Of a DNA stretch of 64,000 nucleotides, positions 37,514 to 46,048 are shown piece after piece. The position numbers and the translations under genes are program-made. How positions within the stretch are numbered: the stretch's first letter is position 1; each line of letters begins with the position of its first letter. The DNA comes from Pseudomonas typographi (GTDB lineage Bacteria > Pseudomonadota > Gammaproteobacteria > Pseudomonadales > Pseudomonadaceae): NCBI RefSeq assembly GCF_014694385.1, contig NZ_JAAOCA010000003.1, forward strand, positions 62,001 through 126,000, written 5' to 3'. The notes under the pieces are model-generated. The model was not told the DNA's origin, searched no databases, and saw only the letters and a list, made by a program, of their open reading frames with translations.

Positions 37514-38908
37514 ATGTCACAGGATTTTCTCGGCAACCCGCTCGATACGGAGCGGCCCGACAGTGTCGCCGCCATCAATGATTTCATTGGCGGCATGCTC
37601 GGCTACCACCCCCGCGCCCTACGCATCCTCGCGGCGGCCGAGCAGGCGCCTGAATCCACACTCACCAACGCCTTGGCCGGGATCCTGACGATGTTCGACG
37701 AGTCGCCGGCTGCCGCCGGCCTGGCAGCCCCGTGGCTGGCCAGGGCGCAGGCGGCCGGCACCGGGCAATTGCGCGCCGAACTGTATATGCAGGTGCTGCA
37801 AGCCTGGACCGCCGACGACCTTGGCGCGGTGCTTGCGCTCACCGAGCAGTTGCTGCACCAGTACCCCCATGATCTGTTCGCCGCCAAGCTCAACCAGTAT
37901 GTGGAATTCAACCGCGGCAATTGGCCGGCGCTGTTGCGCATCGGCCTGAAGGCCCGCGCGCACAACCCCGGCAACCCCCAAGCCCTGGGCATGCTGGCGT
38001 TTGCATTCGAGCAGTGCCACCTGCTGGCCGACGCCGAAGCGGCGGCGCGCGATGCGCTGAACCTGCAGCCCGACGAGCCGTGGGCGCAGCATGCGCTGGC
38101 CCATGTAATGCTCACCGAGGGCCGTATCGATGAAGGCACCGAGTTCCTAGAAGCTGTCAAGGGTGGCTGGAACAACCTGAATTCCTTCATGTACACCCAC
38201 AATTGGTGGCACCTGGCGCTGTTCTACCTGGCGCGCGGCAATCAACGGCGGGTGCTGGAAATCTATGATGAGCACCTGTGGGGTATCGAGCCGGGCTACT
38301 CCCAAGACCAAATTGGCGCAGTGTCGATGCTGGCGCGCCTGGAACTGGCGGGCCTCGACGTTGGTCAGCGCTGGCAAGCGTTGGCGCCCTACCTGGCCGC
38401 ACGCGCGGGCGACACCGTGCAGCCATTTTTGAGCGTGCAGTATCTGTACGGCTTGGCACGGGCCGGCCAGCCGCAGGCCGAGCAACTGCTCGACGCGCTG
38501 CGTACCCGCGCACAAGAAGCCACCACCGACCGCCGCGAGACGTGGGCGCACATCACCCTACCGCTGGCCGAGGGCCTATTGGCCCATGCCCGTAGGCAAT
38601 TCGGGCGCAGCAGCGAGCTGTTGGCCTTGGCCTTGCCGCGCTTGAATGCCATCGGCGGCAGCCACGCCCAGCGCGACCTGTTCGCTTTGATTGAACTGGA
38701 TGCCGGGCTGCATGCCGGCGACTGGCTCGGCAGCCAACAACGCTTGGAACTGCGCCGGCGCTACGACCCGTGGGATGTACCCACCAACCAGCAGTTGGTA
38801 CGGGTGTATGCGGCGCTCGGGCTGCCGGAGCAGGCCGAACAGGCACAAGACAGAATCAACCAAACCCTGGCCCGCCATGGCGAGCCGCATGCACACCACG
38901 GGCGATAG
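37514..38908 (+). CDS. Tetratricopeptide-repeat protein, TTC38-like
   Basis: The start at ATG 37514 (MSQDFLGNPL) is taken as real; the frame is open back to 37376 but that part overlaps the enhancer motifs. The 464-residue protein is built from helical TPR-like repeats, for example NRGNWPALLRIGLKARAHNP, ADAEAAARDALNLQPDEPWA and FYLARGNQRRVLEIYDEHLW, and has the HALAHVMLTEGRIDEGTEFLE segment found in TTC38-type proteins (human TTC38 is of similar length). No signal peptide or membrane segment is seen. Role unknown. It diverges from importer C and converges, with overlap, with the P1 peptidase. Confidence 0.8.
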   Translation: MSQDFLGNPLDTERPDSVAAINDFIGGMLGYHPRALRILAAAEQAPESTLTNALAGILTMFDESPAAAGLAAPWLARAQAAGTGQLRAELYMQVLQAWTADDLGAVLALTEQLLHQYPHDLFAAKLNQYVEFNRGNWPALLRIGLKARAHNPGNPQALGMLAFAFEQCHLLADAEAAARDALNLQPDEPWAQHALAHVMLTEGRIDEGTEFLEAVKGGWNNLNSFMYTHNWWHLALFYLARGNQRRVLEIYDEHLWGIEPGYSQDQIGAVSMLARLELAGLDVGQRWQALAPYLAARAGDTVQPFLSVQYLYGLARAGQPQAEQLLDALRTRAQEATTDRRETWAHITLPLAEGLLAHARRQFGRSSELLALALPRLNAIGGSHAQRDLFALIELDAGLHAGDWLGSQQRLELRRRYDPWDVPTNQQLVRVYAALGLPEQAEQAQDRINQTLARHGEPHAHHGR

Positions 38909-39866
38909 CCCGCGCCACGCAATCCGCCGCCGCCGAGCCGATGCGGCCAATCTCCACCTGCCGCTGCGGCCCCTGGGCCAGCGTTTCGGCACCCGATGCC
39001 AAGGCAAACACGGTGTCACCGTCGAACGGCAAGTGCGCCGGGCGCACCGCGCGGGCGATGCCGTCTTGGGCCATGATCGCCAGCCGTTTGCATTCGGCGG
39101 TGGTCAACGCAGCGTTGCAAGCCACTACCACCAACGTGGTGTTGGCGCCGGCCTGCAGCCGCCCCAGGGCATCGAGCCGCGCCAACTCAGGGATCGGCTC
39201 GCTGGCATCCTGGTCGAAACGCGGGCGCGCACCACCGAACTCGCCGTCGATTTCCCAAGGCCAGGCCCAGAAGGTCTTGCCGTCGGGCATGTACACCGAG
39301 CCGATGGGGTTGGCGACTACCAGCGCCCCCACCAGTAACCCTTCGCCGATCGCCAGCGACGCAGAGCCTAACCCGCCGGGCAGCACGCCGGCCATGGCGC
39401 CGCGGCCGGCACCCACCGCGCCCAAGGCAAAATCGGCCGTGGCGCTGGCCAAGGCCCGCAGGCCCAGTTGCCGATACGGCGGTTCCAGCCCCCAGTTTTT
39501 ATCGCCGCCGTTGGCCAGATCGTGCAACACCGCGCAGGGCACGATAGGAATGGATTTACCCCCAGGTTTAAGCTGCAACCCCACTGCCTCCAGCGACAAC
39601 GCCGCAGCCACACCGTCGGCCGCGCCCAGCCCGAACACCGAACCGCCGGCCAGCACCACGGCGTGCAGCAGGCCGACCATGTTCTCCGGCTCCAGCGCCG
39701 CCGACTCCCGCCCGCCCGGGCCACCACCGCGAATATCGACACTGGCGGCCCAGGGGCCGTCGGGGCGCAGCACGGTCACGCCGGTGCGTACGCGCTCATC
39801 CAGTGAATGCCCCACGCGCAGGCCAGGGATGTCGGTGATCAGGTTTCGTGGGCCGGGTAACGGCAT
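38856..39866 (-). CDS. P1-family peptidase (DmpA-like aminopeptidase)
   Basis: ATG 39866 is preferred to 39878 because GGAGAG lies just upstream. The 336-residue protein matches the DmpA/S58 family: ITDIPGLRVGHSLDERVRTGVTV at the start, DIRGGGPGGRES (residues 44-55), VLAGGSVFGLGAADGVAAAL (71-90), and GANTTLVVVACNAALT (240-255). By family knowledge the precursor cuts itself before the nucleophile, here probably Thr243 of NTT, giving alpha and beta chains. Substrates in the family are N-terminal D- or beta-amino acids. Its 3' end overlaps that of the TPR gene by 53 bp. Confidence 0.9.
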   Translation of the reverse strand: MPLPGPRNLITDIPGLRVGHSLDERVRTGVTVLRPDGPWAASVDIRGGGPGGRESAALEPENMVGLLHAVVLAGGSVFGLGAADGVAAALSLEAVGLQLKPGGKSIPIVPCAVLHDLANGGDKNWGLEPPYRQLGLRALASATADFALGAVGAGRGAMAGVLPGGLGSASLAIGEGLLVGALVVANPIGSVYMPDGKTFWAWPWEIDGEFGGARPRFDQDASEPIPELARLDALGRLQAGANTTLVVVACNAALTTAECKRLAIMAQDGIARAVRPAHLPFDGDTVFALASGAETLAQGPQRQVEIGRIGSAAADCVARAIARGVHAARHGGPGFG

Positions 39867-39970
39867 GCTGCTCTCCATCAGGAAAAAAGGGCCGGCCGCG
39901 TGGCCGGTGCAACGCGGCGAGCAAGGCATGTGCCAGCGCAGAGTATGGGGCGGTCGGGCCAGCGGGCGCT

Positions 39971-39988
39971 GCTGCTGAAAAATCCACA
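39971..39988 (-). promoter_or_regulatory. 18-bp candidate enhancer motif, inverted copy
   Basis: The minus strand reads TGTGGATTTTTCAGCAGC, the same TGTGGA-5(A/T)-CAGCAGC pattern as the plus-strand copy 34 bp to the right. It lies about 135-150 bp upstream of the -24 element at 40121. Confidence 0.55.
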
Positions 39989-40022
39989 GCGTACACCACC
40001 GCGTGGGGCCCCTGCCCGCGAC

Positions 40023-40040
40023 TGTGGAAAAACCAGCAGC
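40023..40040 (+). promoter_or_regulatory. 18-bp candidate enhancer motif, direct copy
   Basis: TGTGGAAAAACCAGCAGC differs by one base from the site at 37408-37425 upstream of the importer C operon. It lies 80-100 bp upstream of the -24 element of the 40121 promoter. Confidence 0.6.
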
Positions 40041-40068
40041 CTGGCTGGCGATTGTTAAAAAACCACCA

Positions 40069-40116
40069 ATAAAATCCACCCCGGCAACCCATCCGATTGA
40101 TTCCAATGGATTTTAT
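40069..40116. repeat. 10-bp perfect inverted repeat abutting the sigma54 promoter
   Basis: ATAAAATCCA (40069-40078) and TGGATTTTAT (40107-40116) are exact reverse complements with 28 bp between. The right arm ends 4 bp before the -24 element. It could be an extra activator or repressor operator, or position a bending protein such as IHF. Confidence 0.5.
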
Positions 40117-40120
40117 GAGA

Positions 40121-40136
40121 TGGCACAGCGCTTGCT
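40121..40136 (+). promoter_or_regulatory. Sigma54 (-24/-12) promoter of the 40.3-kb TonB-monooxygenase operon
   Basis: TGGCACAGCGCTTGCT fits TGGCACG-N4-TTGCW with GG at 40122-40123 and GC at 40134-40135, 10 bp apart. It is 15/16 identical to the importer C promoter. The start site should be near 40147, leaving a leader of about 124 nt before ATG 40271. Confidence 0.8.
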
Positions 40137-40188
40137 CCAGCCGGCTCACCAGCGCTTGAACCCAACAAGCCGCGCTATGCAACAGGTG

Positions 40189-40206
40189 CTGTTCACCCAT
40201 GAACAG
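40189..40206 (+). repeat. Leader hairpin of the 40.3-kb operon
   Basis: CTGTTCA and TGAACAG form a perfect 7-bp stem with a CCCA loop in the predicted leader RNA, 65 bp before the start codon. No T-run follows, so it is not an obvious terminator; it may stabilise or regulate the mRNA, or be an operator. Confidence 0.35.
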
Positions 40207-40270
40207 GCCATACGCCCGCGCCATACCCTGAACGGAATGGCCCGCGGACCTTTTCAGGAGCCTTGCACAC

Positions 40271-42706
40271 ATGAACCCGATCCAATTGGCCGGCTCGCGG
40301 CGGCCCCGCCACCTGTTCACCCAGTCATTGCTGTTCCTCGCCGTCTGCGAAGCCCTTGCCCAGGGCAGGCCAGCGCTGGCCGCCGATGCCAGTAACGACA
40401 ACCCGCTAGACACCGTGGTGGTGATCGGCAACCGTGGCCAGGCCCGCACCCTGGCCGAGAGCCCGTCGCCGGTGGACGTGATTTCTGCCAAACAGCTACA
40501 GGCGACCGGCCAATCGAGTTTGACCGCGGCGCTGGCGCGCGCGCTGCCATCACTGAACCAACCGGCCTCTTCGGGCTTCGGTTCGACCTCGGTGGTGCGC
40601 CCTATCAGCCTGCGCGGCCTGAACGGCGACCAGGTACTGGTGTTGGTCAACGGCAAGCGGCGCCACAACAGTGCCCTGCTCAACAACGGTACGTACTTGA
40701 ATTCCGGGTCGCAGCCGGTCGACCTGGACATGATCCCTACCGCATTGGTGGACCACATCGAGGTTCTGCGGGACGGTGCTTCGGCACAGTATGGGTCCGA
40801 CGCCATTGGCGGGGTGATCAACATCGTCCTCAAGCAGAACGACCATGGCGGCAGCCTGTCGACCAGCTATGGGCAGAACTATGAAAACGGTGACGGTGAA
40901 ACCGCCCGGCAAACGGCTGACGCGGGCCTTGCGCTGCCCAACGACGGTTTCATTAACTTCGCCCTTGACGTGAAAAAACAAAGGATCTCCGACCGCTCCG
41001 ATGACGCGTCCTACACTGACGCGGAAGGCAACACCAGCCTGCGGCACATCTATTACGGCACGGGCCTACCTGAAGCGCGCAATTTCAGCCTCGGCTATAA
41101 CGCCGAGCTGCCGGTCAACGACGCACTGACGCTGTATTCGTTCTCGACCTACACCCGGCGCAACTCGGAAAAACCCCTGGCCTTCCATGCACCGGCCAGT
41201 TTCGATGGCATCGCCACGCCGTTCCCGGAGGGTATCGAAGACTCGCTGCGGTTTATCGAAAACGACTACCAATTCGCCGCAGGTGGCAAGGGGCAATTGG
41301 CCGGCTGGGACTACGACCTGTCCACCACCTATGGCCAGGACCATGCCGAGGCGACCCTGCGCCATACCTATAACCTGAGTTACGGCCCCGACTCGCCCAC
41401 CTCGGTGGACACCGGGGTAAAAACCTTCAGCCAATGGACCAACAACCTCGACCTGAGCCGCGCCTTCGACTTTGGCCTGCCCAAGCCCACGCAGGTGTCG
41501 TGGGGCTTGGAGCAGCGCTACGAAAACTACAAGATCGGCAAGGGGGACTATGAGTCTTACGCCCTCGGTGATTACAGCACCGGCGCCAGCGGCAACCCGA
41601 TCCCCCCGGGGACCATTTCCGGCGCCGGTACCACACCGGCCGACGCCGCCGAAAAAGGCCGCACCAGCCTGGCCGGCTATGGCGAAATTGGCCAGGACCT
41701 CACCGATAAATGGCACGTCGACCTGGCCGGCCGTTACGAGCATTACAATGATGGCTCAGGCACCACTCGCAACGGCAAATTCTCGACCCGCTACCAGCTC
41801 ACGCCGATCCTGGCGCTGCGCGGCACCTTCAGCACCGGCTTTCGCGCGCCCTCACTGGCGCAGCAGATCTACAGTTCCACCTCGCAAAGCAGTATCAACG
41901 GCAACCTGATCGACTACCGCAACGTGGCGGTGGACTCATCCGTTGCCAAAGCGTTGGGCGCCACCACGCTGAAACCGGAGAAATCCACCAACATCAGCCT
42001 CGGCCTGACCCTGCAGCCGACTGACGCCACCAGCGTGACCCTCGATGCCTACCAAATCAAGATCAAGGACCGCATCGCGCAAACCGGCTACCTGGGTGGC
42101 ACCGATGCAATCAGCGCCATCCTCGCCGCCGCAGGGCTGAACACCAACCAGTACGTGACCTACTTCACCAACGCCCTGAATACCACCACACGTGGCGTCG
42201 ACCTGGTCGGCGACTATCGGCAGAACCTGGGCGCCTACGGCAACCTGCGTTACACCCTGGGTTTCAACTGGAACACCACGGAAATCGACAAGATCCACGC
42301 CTCCGACATCGCGGCGGCGGCGCTGGGCGCCGACGGTGGCTTCGATCGCCAGCGCCAGGGCAACCTCAAGCATGGCCTGCCCGAGTCGAAGCTGCTGCTG
42401 GGCACCCTCTGGAGCATCGGGCAGTTCGATGTGGGCCTTAACCTGACCCGCTACGGCGAATACACCCAATACGGCACCACGGCCAGCTACGACCGCACGT
42501 TCTCGGCGGCCTGGATCACCGACCTGAATATCGACTACCACCTGACCCACGACCTCACGCTCAACGCCGGGGCCAACAACCTGTTCAACAAGTACCCCGA
42601 GCGCACCCACTTGGCGAGTACCTCGGGCGGTTACCCGTACGGCAACTTCTCGCCTTACGGCACCACCGGTGGCTACTGGTATACCGGCCTGACCTACAAC
42701 TTCTGA
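40271..42706 (+). CDS. TonB-dependent outer-membrane receptor
   Basis: The 811-residue protein has a signal peptide ending near ALA-ADA (about residue 38), a TonB-box-like DTVVVIGN, and a plug with SLRGLNGDQVLVLVNGKRRH (about residues 115-134) and VLRDGASAQYGSDAIGGVINIVLK (about 164-187). That plug type is common in receptors for sugars and other non-siderophore substrates. The C-terminus GLTYNF ends in Phe. It leads a seven-gene operon with five monooxygenases and SurE under a sigma54 promoter. It probably serves the same substrate as importer C, whose promoter is almost identical. Confidence 0.92.
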   Translation: MNPIQLAGSRRPRHLFTQSLLFLAVCEALAQGRPALAADASNDNPLDTVVVIGNRGQARTLAESPSPVDVISAKQLQATGQSSLTAALARALPSLNQPASSGFGSTSVVRPISLRGLNGDQVLVLVNGKRRHNSALLNNGTYLNSGSQPVDLDMIPTALVDHIEVLRDGASAQYGSDAIGGVINIVLKQNDHGGSLSTSYGQNYENGDGETARQTADAGLALPNDGFINFALDVKKQRISDRSDDASYTDAEGNTSLRHIYYGTGLPEARNFSLGYNAELPVNDALTLYSFSTYTRRNSEKPLAFHAPASFDGIATPFPEGIEDSLRFIENDYQFAAGGKGQLAGWDYDLSTTYGQDHAEATLRHTYNLSYGPDSPTSVDTGVKTFSQWTNNLDLSRAFDFGLPKPTQVSWGLEQRYENYKIGKGDYESYALGDYSTGASGNPIPPGTISGAGTTPADAAEKGRTSLAGYGEIGQDLTDKWHVDLAGRYEHYNDGSGTTRNGKFSTRYQLTPILALRGTFSTGFRAPSLAQQIYSSTSQSSINGNLIDYRNVAVDSSVAKALGATTLKPEKSTNISLGLTLQPTDATSVTLDAYQIKIKDRIAQTGYLGGTDAISAILAAAGLNTNQYVTYFTNALNTTTRGVDLVGDYRQNLGAYGNLRYTLGFNWNTTEIDKIHASDIAAAALGADGGFDRQRQGNLKHGLPESKLLLGTLWSIGQFDVGLNLTRYGEYTQYGTTASYDRTFSAAWITDLNIDYHLTHDLTLNAGANNLFNKYPERTHLASTSGGYPYGNFSPYGTTGGYWYTGLTYNF

Positions 42707-42712
42707 TGCACA

Positions 42713-42732
42713 CGCCGCGCGTAGGCGCGGCG
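42713..42732 (+). repeat. GC hairpin between the receptor and the monooxygenase genes
   Basis: CGCCGCGC and GCGCGGCG form a perfect 8-bp stem with a GTAG loop, 6 bp after the receptor stop and 19 bp before the next ATG. Without a T-run it is more likely an mRNA-stability or processing element, or partial attenuator, that lets the receptor be made in different amount from the enzymes. Confidence 0.4.
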
Positions 42733-42751
42733 CTTCCCATGGAGACTGCCC

Positions 42752-44092
42752 ATGCCCCGCCGTACCGACCAACTCAAGCTGGGGGCTTTTCTGGCCAACA
42801 GCGGCCACCATGTCGCTGCCTGGCGCCACCCCTTGGCGCAAGCCGATGCCAGCCAGGATTTCGAGCACTTCAAACACATCGCCGAAACCGCCGAGCGGGG
42901 TAAGCTCGATGCGCTGTTCATCGCCGACGTGGTCGGCCTTTGGGGTCACCACTACGACGCCTTGAGCCGCACCGCGCGCGCCGAGCATTTCGAACCGCTG
43001 ACCTTGATGGCCGCATTGGCCGCGGTCACCGAACACATCGGCCTGATCGCCACGGCCACCACCACCTACAACGAGCCGTACCATATCGCGCGCAAGTTCG
43101 CCTCGTTGGATCACCTGTCCAAAGGCCGCGCCGCGTGGAACGTGGTGACCTCGGTGGTCAGCGACGAGGCCTGGAATTTCGGCCGCGAGCAACATGTCGA
43201 GCATGGCGACCGCTACCAGCGCGCCGAGGAATTCGTCGAAGTGGTCAAAGGCCTCTGGGACAGCTGGGACGATGACGCCTTCGTGCGCGACAAGGACAGT
43301 GGTGTGTACTTCGATGTACAAAGGCTGCACACCCTCAACCACCGTGGCGAGCATTTCTCGGTGCGCGGCCCGTTGAACGTTGCCCGCGCGCCCCAGGGCC
43401 ACCCGGTATTGGTTCAGGCCGGTGCCTCCGAGGCCGGCCGCACGCTGGCGGCGCGCATCGCCGAAGTTATTTTCGCCAGCAGCAGCGAGGTGCCGGCCGC
43501 GCAAGCCTTTTACCGTGACATCAAGCAACGCGCGGCCGCCTTTGGGCGCGACCCCGACACGGTGAAAATCCTCCCGGGGGTAACCCCGTTCATCGCCGAC
43601 ACCCGCGAACAGGCCCAGGCCCTGTTCGAGGAATTCCAGGCATTGATCGACCCGGTACTGGGCCTGCGCTTGCTGGCCGACACCCTCGGCGATGACATCG
43701 ACCTGTCTGGCCATGACTTGGACGGGCCGTTGCCGCCTACCCCCGCCGGCCAACGCGGCAGCCGGCGGGACAAGGTATTGGAACTGGCGCGCAGCGAAAA
43801 CCTCAGCATCCGCCAGCTGTATTTGCGCCTGGCCGGGGGTAACCCGGTGATCGGCACCGCCGAGGATGTCGCCGACACCTTCGAGGCGTGGTTCGAAGCC
43901 CGCGCTTGCGATGGCTTCAACGTGTTCTTCCCGTACTTTCCCGGCGCCATCGACACCTTCGTGGACCAGGTCATTCCGCTGTTGCAGCAACGTGGCCTGT
44001 TCCGCCTGAACTATGAGGGCCAGACCCTGCGCGAGAACCTCGGCTTGCCGCGGCCCGGCAATCGTTTCAGCGACGTCGGGGCCCGCCCATGA
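42752..44092 (+). CDS. LLM-class flavin monooxygenase, NtaA/SnaA/DszA family
   Basis: The 446-residue protein has GHHVAAWRHPLAQADASQDFEHF (about residues 18-40), HFEPLTLMAALAAVTEHIGL, SLDHLSKGRAAWNVVTSVVSDEA, RLHTLNHRGEHFSVRGPLNVA and GHPVLVQAGASEAGRTLAARIAE, with LFRLNYEGQTLRENLGLPRP at the end. It is a full-length member of the family and close to the 6415 and 26806 enzymes. It overlaps surE by 4 bp. Confidence 0.92.
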   Translation: MPRRTDQLKLGAFLANSGHHVAAWRHPLAQADASQDFEHFKHIAETAERGKLDALFIADVVGLWGHHYDALSRTARAEHFEPLTLMAALAAVTEHIGLIATATTTYNEPYHIARKFASLDHLSKGRAAWNVVTSVVSDEAWNFGREQHVEHGDRYQRAEEFVEVVKGLWDSWDDDAFVRDKDSGVYFDVQRLHTLNHRGEHFSVRGPLNVARAPQGHPVLVQAGASEAGRTLAARIAEVIFASSSEVPAAQAFYRDIKQRAAAFGRDPDTVKILPGVTPFIADTREQAQALFEEFQALIDPVLGLRLLADTLGDDIDLSGHDLDGPLPPTPAGQRGSRRDKVLELARSENLSIRQLYLRLAGGNPVIGTAEDVADTFEAWFEARACDGFNVFFPYFPGAIDTFVDQVIPLLQQRGLFRLNYEGQTLRENLGLPRPGNRFSDVGARP

Positions 44093-45030
44093 AAACCACG
44101 GCTTGCCTGCTCGCGGCACTGTGCGCCTGGGTGGCGGCGCCGGCCTTCGCGCTGAATATCCTGTTGAGCAACGATGACGGCTATCGCCACCCCAACATTC
44201 GCGCCCTGTACACCGCCCTTAAGGCCGAGGGGCATAACGTCAAGATCGCGGCCCCGCAAACCGAGCAGAGCGCCCGTGGCGGCGCGTTCATCTATGGCCG
44301 GGAAGTGACCATCGGCCATGATGATGACCCTGCCTACCCCGACAGCTATTACCTGAGCACCTACGAGACCGGTACCTGTACCAGCCCGGCCTGTAACGGC
44401 CAAAGCGTGAGCATCGAGATCAGCGGTACGCCGGTGATGGCCGTGCTGATGGGGTTGAAAAAAATCCTGCCGGCGCCCGACCTGGTCATCGTCGGCCCCA
44501 ACCCCGGCAATAACGTGGGCGCGATCAACAGCGCCTCGGGCACCTTCAATGCCGCCAGCGCCGCCCTGTTTGCCGGGGTGCCGGCGCTCGCCGTCAGCAC
44601 CGACTTGAAAGACCACGACCCGCAGCGCGCCGCCGCCCTGGTGGCCCGCCTGGTCACGGCCCTGCAGCAGCATCGACAACCTAACGGCAAGCTGTTGCCC
44701 GACGGCGTGGGGCTGAATGTGAACCTACCGGCCGGGCCCACCATCAAGGGCATCAAGCTCACCCGGATAGGCCGTTACGTGGGTTTCGACGCGTTGTACA
44801 CCGAAGATCTGGGCAAGCTCGACAGTAAACTCGCCGGCAAGCCCGGCATTGGCTTCCAATACAGCCCCCCCGCCACCGCCGACGAACAAGATGACGAGGC
44901 CGTATGGGTGGCCAAGGGGTACCTGACCATCAGCCCTTTCACCGGTTTGCTGGAATCGCCCCGCGAGGATCAGCGCCTGCCAGGCCTTGCCGCATTGCCA
45001 TTGCTGGAGCAGCAAGGGCCGCAGCGATGA
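44089..45030 (+). CDS. surE: Exported SurE-family 5'/3'-nucleotidase
   Basis: The 313-residue protein has a signal peptide (MKTTACLLAALCAWVAAPAFA, about 21 residues) and then the SurE core: ILLSNDDGYRHPNIRALYTAL with the metal-binding Asp pair, APQTEQSARGG with the metal-binding Ser, and LVIVGPNPGNNVGAINSASGT with the metal-binding Asn. SurE removes phosphate from nucleoside monophosphates and other esters. Housekeeping SurE is cytoplasmic; this one should act in the periplasm. Its place between monooxygenases (4-bp overlaps on both sides) suggests it removes a phosphate, or a similar ester group, from the substrate before import. Confidence 0.88.
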   Translation: MKTTACLLAALCAWVAAPAFALNILLSNDDGYRHPNIRALYTALKAEGHNVKIAAPQTEQSARGGAFIYGREVTIGHDDDPAYPDSYYLSTYETGTCTSPACNGQSVSIEISGTPVMAVLMGLKKILPAPDLVIVGPNPGNNVGAINSASGTFNAASAALFAGVPALAVSTDLKDHDPQRAAALVARLVTALQQHRQPNGKLLPDGVGLNVNLPAGPTIKGIKLTRIGRYVGFDALYTEDLGKLDSKLAGKPGIGFQYSPPATADEQDDEAVWVAKGYLTISPFTGLLESPREDQRLPGLAALPLLEQQGPQR

Positions 45031-46043
45031 GCGGCGGTTTTAGCCTGGGCTTTCTCACCCGGGTGTATCAACCGGCGTTCAATCGCAAGGTCTACCACGA
45101 AACCCTGGAGCTGTTCAAAGCGGCCGAAGCCCTGGAGTTCGATTGCGGCTGGGTCGCCCAACATCACTTCGCCAGCGAACAAGGGCGTTTGCCGTCACCG
45201 TTAGTGCTACTGGCGGCGATCGCCCAGGCGACCCGCCGCATTCGCCTGGGCAGCGGGGTTATCGTGCTGCCACAAGAGCCGCCCTTGCGCCTGGCCGAAG
45301 ACGCCAGCGTGCTCGACCTGCTCAGCGGCGGCCGGCTCGAATTGGGCCTTGGCGCAGGCTTCGATCCCGCCACCTTCAGCGCCTTCGGCGGCGAACATGC
45401 CCGCCGCCATCAGGACTACGACGACCATTTGCAGCGGCTGTACAGCGCGCTCAGCGACCGCCCGTTGAACGCCGCCGGTGCGCGCCTGCAGCCGCGCACG
45501 GCGGGCTTGGGCCAGCGGTTATGGGAGGCGACCTCGCGGGTCGAGGCGGTCGCCGCCCGAGGCAATGGCTTGATCATGGCGCCCAACCCCCAATTGCCCA
45601 GCGAAGCCGCGGGCCCGTGGTTGCAGCGCTATCGCCAGGCCTGGCCCGCGCAGCAGCCGACGCGGCCACGGGCGGCGTGGGTGCAGGCAGTGTTTCCTGA
45701 GCAATACCCCGATCGGGAGGACAGCACCCTGCGCCGGGACATCCTCGCCTACGCTCAGCTTCAGCGGCACATCGGCGTTTACCAAGGGCCATTGGACGAC
45801 GACATCAGCGTGCTGCTCAAGCGCCTGGGCGTACTGCACGGCTCCTCGCAAGCGATCATCGACGTACTTGGCGAAGGCCCCCGCTTAGGGGTTGGTGACC
45901 ATTGGGTGGTGCAGGTGCAGACCGCCAGCACGTCGTTGCGCGACGCTATCCGCGCGCTTGAAACCTTCCGCGAACGTATTGCCCCGGTGCTGGGCTGGCG
46001 CCCCCGTGGCGCCCAAGGCTCGCCGCTGGCCACGGAGCACTGA
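45027..46043 (+). CDS. LLM-class flavin monooxygenase, bacterial-luciferase-like
   Basis: The start overlaps the surE stop (ATGA); earlier in-frame codons are shadow of surE. The 338-residue protein has FDCGWVAQHHFASEQGRLPSPLVLLAAIAQ (about residues 38-67), the luciferase-family segment containing the His pair, then LAEDASVLDLLSGGRLELGLGAGFD. It belongs to the LuxA-like branch, not the DszA/NtaA branch. It closely resembles the following gene, so the two arose by tandem duplication and may form a heterodimer, as luciferase alpha and beta do. Confidence 0.88.
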   Translation: MSGGFSLGFLTRVYQPAFNRKVYHETLELFKAAEALEFDCGWVAQHHFASEQGRLPSPLVLLAAIAQATRRIRLGSGVIVLPQEPPLRLAEDASVLDLLSGGRLELGLGAGFDPATFSAFGGEHARRHQDYDDHLQRLYSALSDRPLNAAGARLQPRTAGLGQRLWEATSRVEAVAARGNGLIMAPNPQLPSEAAGPWLQRYRQAWPAQQPTRPRAAWVQAVFPEQYPDREDSTLRRDILAYAQLQRHIGVYQGPLDDDISVLLKRLGVLHGSSQAIIDVLGEGPRLGVGDHWVVQVQTASTSLRDAIRALETFRERIAPVLGWRPRGAQGSPLATEH

Positions 46044-46048
46044 CTGCC

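Larger units (their letters stand above)
39867..40270. other. 404-bp divergent regulatory region
   Basis: No gene fits here. In order from left to right it holds two inverted copies of the 18-bp enhancer motif (39971-40040), further A-rich CCA elements around 40055-40078, a 10-bp inverted repeat (40069-40116), a sigma54 promoter (40121-40136) firing rightward, and a leader of about 120 nt with a 7-bp hairpin (40189-40206) and an AGGAG ribosome site (40256-40260). Confidence 0.7.

Noticed and set aside
41936-44119. 727-codon open frame on the minus strand
   Set aside because: It lies wholly opposite the receptor at 40271 and the monooxygenase at 42752, whose protein families are clear. High-GC genomes give long antisense frames by chance.
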